Assembly (NCBI RefSeq): GCF_000697965.2
Contig: NZ_CP015881.1
Location: 620,001 to 684,000, forward strand
Length of the DNA stretch: 64,000 bases
DNA from: Ensifer adhaerens
Lineage (GTDB): Bacteria; Pseudomonadota; Alphaproteobacteria; Rhizobiales; Rhizobiaceae
Direction of reading: 5' to 3'
Positions 61,355 to 64,000 of this stretch are shown one piece after another. The first letter of the stretch is position 1. Each line of letters starts with the position of its first letter. A program made the translations under genes and the position numbers. The notes beneath the pieces are model-generated. The model was not told where the DNA came from and did not search any database. It worked only from the letters and a program-made list of their open reading frames with translations.

Positions 61355-61423
61355 GGTGTTGTGAGCCTAGGCAAGCCGTCTGCTCCCCGATCCGGTGGCC
61401 CGGAGCGGGGAGGGATTGTCGGA

Positions 61424-62467
61424 TCAGCCAGCCGCGTAGCGCTTTGCCATTTCCGGCAGGCGCAGCGTGCGGATCTTCGAGGCCTTGCCAGCGGTGCGGA
61501 AGGCTTCGAAGCGCTCCTTGCAGACTTCGGTCATCAGCGCGGTTGCCGGCTTCAGGTAGGTGCGCGGGTCGAAGTTTTCCGGGTTCTCGGCGAAGTTCTT
61601 GCGGATCGTGCCGGTCATGGCGAGGCGCAGGTCAGTGTCGATGTTGACCTTGCGAACGCCGAGCGGGATCGCCTTCTGGATTTCCGAGACCGGAACGCCC
61701 CAGGTCGGCTTCATCTTGCCGCCATAGGTGTTGAAGAGATCCTGCAGATCCTTCGGCACCGACGACGAGCCGTGCATGACGAGGTGGGTGTTCGGCAGCT
61801 TCTTGTTGATCTTGGCGATCGTTTCGATCGACAGGATGTCGCCATCGGGCTCGCGGGTGAACTTGTAGGCGCCGTGGCTGGTGCCGATGGCGACGGCCAG
61901 TGCGTCGACGCCGGTCTTGGTGACGAAGTCGAGCGCCTGCTCCGGATCGGTCAGCAGTTCTTCACGCGACAGCTTGCCTTCGAAGCCGTGGCCGTCTTCC
62001 TTGTCGCCGGCGCCAGTTTCGAGGTTGCCGAGGCAGCCGAGTTCGCCTTCAACCGAAACGCCGGCCGCATGCGCGATCTTCACGACTTCTGCGGTGACGG
62101 CGACATTGTATTCATAGCTGGCAACGGTCTTGCCGTCCTTCTCCAGCGAGCCGTCCATCATGACGGAGGTGAAGCCGTTGGTGATGGCCGAAATGCAGGT
62201 CGACGGCTGGTCACCGTGGTCGAGGTGCAAACAGACCGGGATATGCGGGTATTCTTCCGCCGCGCCAAGGATGAGGTGGCGCAGGAACGCGTCACCGGCG
62301 TAGGAGCGGGCGCCACGGCTTGCCTGAAGGATGACCGGACTGTCGGTCGCATCGGCGGCGCGCATGACGGCCTGAATGTATTCCAGATTGTTCACATTGA
62401 ACGCCGGCAGCGCGTAGTCGTTCTCCGCCGCATGGTCGAGCAGTTGCCGCAATGTGATCAATGCCAT
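61424..62467 (-). CDS. fba: Class II fructose-bisphosphate aldolase
   Basis: A 347-aa zinc-dependent aldolase of the CbbA/FbaA type. The metal-binding [31 protein letters not shown] and the C-terminal [10 protein letters not shown] stretch are present. It cleaves fructose 1,6-bisphosphate to DHAP and G3P. It begins at ATG 62467 with AAAGGGAGATAG upstream. It is a single-gene unit; the rest of the gluconeogenic or Calvin genes is not nearby. Confidence 0.93.
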   Translation of the reverse strand: MALITLRQLLDHAAENDYALPAFNVNNLEYIQAVMRAADATDSPVILQASRGARSYAGDAFLRHLILGAAEEYPHIPVCLHLDHGDQPSTCISAITNGFTSVMMDGSLEKDGKTVASYEYNVAVTAEVVKIAHAAGVSVEGELGCLGNLETGAGDKEDGHGFEGKLSREELLTDPEQALDFVTKTGVDALAVAIGTSHGAYKFTREPDGDILSIETIAKINKKLPNTHLVMHGSSSVPKDLQDLFNTYGGKMKPTWGVPVSEIQKAIPLGVRKVNIDTDLRLAMTGTIRKNFAENPENFDPRTYLKPATALMTEVCKERFEAFRTAGKASKIRTLRLPEMAKRYAAG

Positions 62468-63227
62468 TCGCTATCTCCCTTTGGATACTCGGTGCAACCT
62501 ATGCGGCGCACCACAAAAACAATCCGGCCGTTGAACCGCACGAAATGCATCGATGGCAAAGTCGATGGCCGGCTTTTTCGTGCGGCGTGACGGCGCGCGC
62601 GAATTGGTCGCGCCCACCGAAGTCAGGCGCACAATAGTTCATCGAAGTGGTTTGACAACCGGGCAAAAGGCAGGTTGCCAGAGGTCGAAACTCGCTTCAA
62701 TCGATTTTACTGTGGACTGGATGCAACACCTTCAGTCTGAAGTGTTTTCACTTTCTGGTGGTGCCTGAGAGGAGGGGGAGTCAAGGGCAGTGGATGCAAC
62801 CATCGGGCGCTGGTTTTGTCTGTTACACCATCGTGGTGGATGCCCTCTCGGAAACAGTCTGTCGACAGGAGGTGAACGTCCCGCAAGAAGATTGCGGCAA
62901 CGCCCCTCTTTCTTTGCGCAGATTACGTAAACTGCCGCTAAAATTCACAAACTTTGCATCGCGGATGATTCGAGGCCCAATCCGGCCGACAAAAAGCGCG
63001 GACCTAAAACGTTGCAGTAGATTTCGCAAAAATGCCCTGTTCACGTCATATGCCCGTCGCAAAGGCGACGAAAAGAATCGCAAACAAAATACAACCTATG
63101 GGATAGGTCGATTCCCCTCCTATAGATAAAGATGCAGACAGCCGCAGAATCCGCCTTGCGTTCGCGAACGATTTGCACTTCTCTCCTGCGATCACAAACC
63201 CAAAACAAGGGGAAGGAGAGAAACAAA
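62468..63227. other. 760-nt intergenic region with possible small RNA and the oppA leader
   Basis: No recognised protein gene is present; the longest frame (62758-63129, plus) has no family resemblance and poor codon character. A TTGACA box at 62651 and a T-rich hairpin (AACA-CTTCA-GTC-TGAAG-TGTT, 62725-62746, then TTC) could bound a short transcript. The last ~250 nt are AT-rich and probably carry the oppA promoter and leader; TATAGATAA at 63121-63129 resembles a -10 region. Confidence 0.4.
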
Positions 63228-64000
63228 ATGGCATCACTGAAACTCAACCTCCGCGCTGCCGCGCTGATTGGCTCGCTGCTCATCGGAGCAAGCCCGGCAC
63301 TTGCCGAAGCTGTCCTGCATCGCGGCAACGCAGGTGAGCCGCAGACGCTCGACCAGCACCACACCTCGATCAACATTGAAGCGTTCATCCTCAAGGACCT
63401 CTACGAAGGCCTGACGATCTATGACGCCTCTGCCAAGATCGTCCCCGGTGTTGCTGAGACGTGGGAGCTTTCGGACGATGGCACGGTCTACACCTTCAAG
63501 CTGCGCGCCGATGCAAAGTGGTCGGACGGTTCGCCGGTAACGGCTGAAGACTTCGTCTTCTCCTTCCGCCGCGTCGAAGATCCGAAGACGGCTGCCGGCT
63601 ACGCCAACATTCTCTTCCCGATCAAGAACGCCGAAAAGGTAAACAAGGGCGACCTGCCGACCGATCAGCTCGGCATCAAGGCGATCGACGAAAAGACCGT
63701 CGAAATCACGCTCGAGCGTCCGACCCCGTTCTTCCTGGAGCTGCTCGCACACCAGACGGCACTTCCGGTCAGCAAGGCCAGCGTCGAAAAGAACGGCGCG
63801 GACTTCGTCAAGCCGGGCGTCATGGTATCGAACGGCGCCTTCACGCTGCAGGCCCACGTTCCGAACGACAGCCTGACCGTCGTCAAGAACGCCAACTACT
63901 GGGATGCGGCCAACGTCAAGCTCGACAAGGTCATCTTCTACCCGATCGACGACCAGGCTGCTTCGGTTCGTCGTTTCGAAGCCAAGGAAATGGACCTCGT
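63228..64000 (+). CDS. oppA: Peptide ABC transporter binding protein OppA-like, 5' part
   Basis: The first 257 codons of a family 5 solute-binding protein; the gene runs off the window. AAGGAGAG lies 7-8 nt before ATG 63228. The signal peptide is about 1-26 (ending SPALAEA). The mature start AVLHRGNAGEPQTLDQHHTS, the stretches TWELSDDGTVYTFKLR and SDGSPVTAEDFVFSFRRV, and SNGAFTLQAHVPNDS are standard OppA/DppA motifs. The ligand is likely an oligopeptide. Permease and ATPase genes probably follow downstream. Confidence 0.9.
   Translation, partial: MASLKLNLRAAALIGSLLIGASPALAEAVLHRGNAGEPQTLDQHHTSINIEAFILKDLYEGLTIYDASAKIVPGVAETWELSDDGTVYTFKLRADAKWSDGSPVTAEDFVFSFRRVEDPKTAAGYANILFPIKNAEKVNKGDLPTDQLGIKAIDEKTVEITLERPTPFFLELLAHQTALPVSKASVEKNGADFVKPGVMVSNGAFTLQAHVPNDSLTVVKNANYWDAANVKLDKVIFYPIDDQAASVRRFEAKEMDL

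Noticed and set aside
62758..63129. 123-codon frame in the fba-oppA gap
   Set aside because: No ribosome-binding site of note, no family resemblance and an AT/GC pattern unlike the neighbouring genes.
1..64000. tRNA, rRNA, CRISPR, insertion sequence or prophage
   Set aside because: I looked in all gaps over about 100 nt and saw no cloverleaf, spaced direct-repeat array, transposase or phage gene.

Overview
The window is high-GC DNA, densely coded on both strands, with many 1-4 nt gene overlaps. Gene content and protein style point to an alphaproteobacterium of the order Hyphomicrobiales, most likely Sinorhizobium/Ensifer. Stretches of the order (hutUGHI, phnN-phnM-DUF1045, phnEEDC, gcdH, htpG, gabDT, fba, oppA) resemble the S. 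meliloti chromid pSymB as I remember it, so a secondary replicon rich in transport and catabolism is plausible. That placement is an inference from memory, not a computed match. I found no rRNA, tRNA, CRISPR array, transposase, integrase or replication origin.

Layout. 1-6.3 kb (+): ocd end, ctlX, ddaH, a polar amino-acid ABC transporter and an M20 amidohydrolase; together they spell methylarginine -> citrulline -> ornithine -> proline. 6.3-8.2 kb (-): a mercuric-reductase-like flavoprotein and a DUF4126 membrane protein. 8.5-12.4 kb (+): a complete YehZYXW-type betaine ABC transporter, then a pirin-like gene. 13.5-18.9 kb (+): a Gfo/Idh/MocA dehydrogenase with a complete sugar ABC transporter. 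19.1-21.2 kb (+): AraC regulator, two VOC proteins, DUF1801. 21.2-30.4 kb: a divergent locus with two M81 (MlrC-like) proteins, an NTF2-like protein, RidA, RpiR regulator, SDR, GH20 hexosaminidase and a sugar-efflux MFS protein. 31.3-36.5 kb (-): hutIHGU histidine catabolism behind a HutC-like operator. 36.8-43.9 kb (-): phosphonate genes phnC-phnD-phnE1-phnE2-DUF1045-phnM-phnN with a PHO box before phnC. 44.1-49.7 kb: YciI-like protein, DauA-like D-arginine dehydrogenase, LysR regulator, and divergently gcdH plus a CoA-transferase for glutarate. 49.8-51.7 kb (-): htpG behind a sigma-32-like promoter. 52.0-57.2 kb (+): DUF3141-pta-ackA-fabI behind an FNR/FixK-type box. 57.2-61.3 kb: gabT-gabD (-), divergent from a MerR-XRE-cupin fusion regulator (+). 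61.4-62.5 kb (-): class II fructose-bisphosphate aldolase. 63.2 kb to the end (+): start of an OppA-like peptide-binding protein, cut by the window edge.

The common theme is nitrogen- and carbon-compound scavenging: methylarginine/citrulline, D-amino acids, histidine, GABA, glutarate (lysine), amino sugars, betaines, phosphonates and peptides, feeding proline, glutamate, succinate and acetyl-CoA. Recurrent non-coding features are hairpins directly after substrate-binding-protein genes in four ABC operons, and degenerate copies of a composite palindromic intergenic repeat. The most promising leads are the methylarginine-to-proline operon, the PhaC-like active-site pattern in the DUF3141 protein behind an oxygen-type promoter, the MerR-XRE-cupin regulator beside gabTD, and the M81/RidA/GH20 locus.
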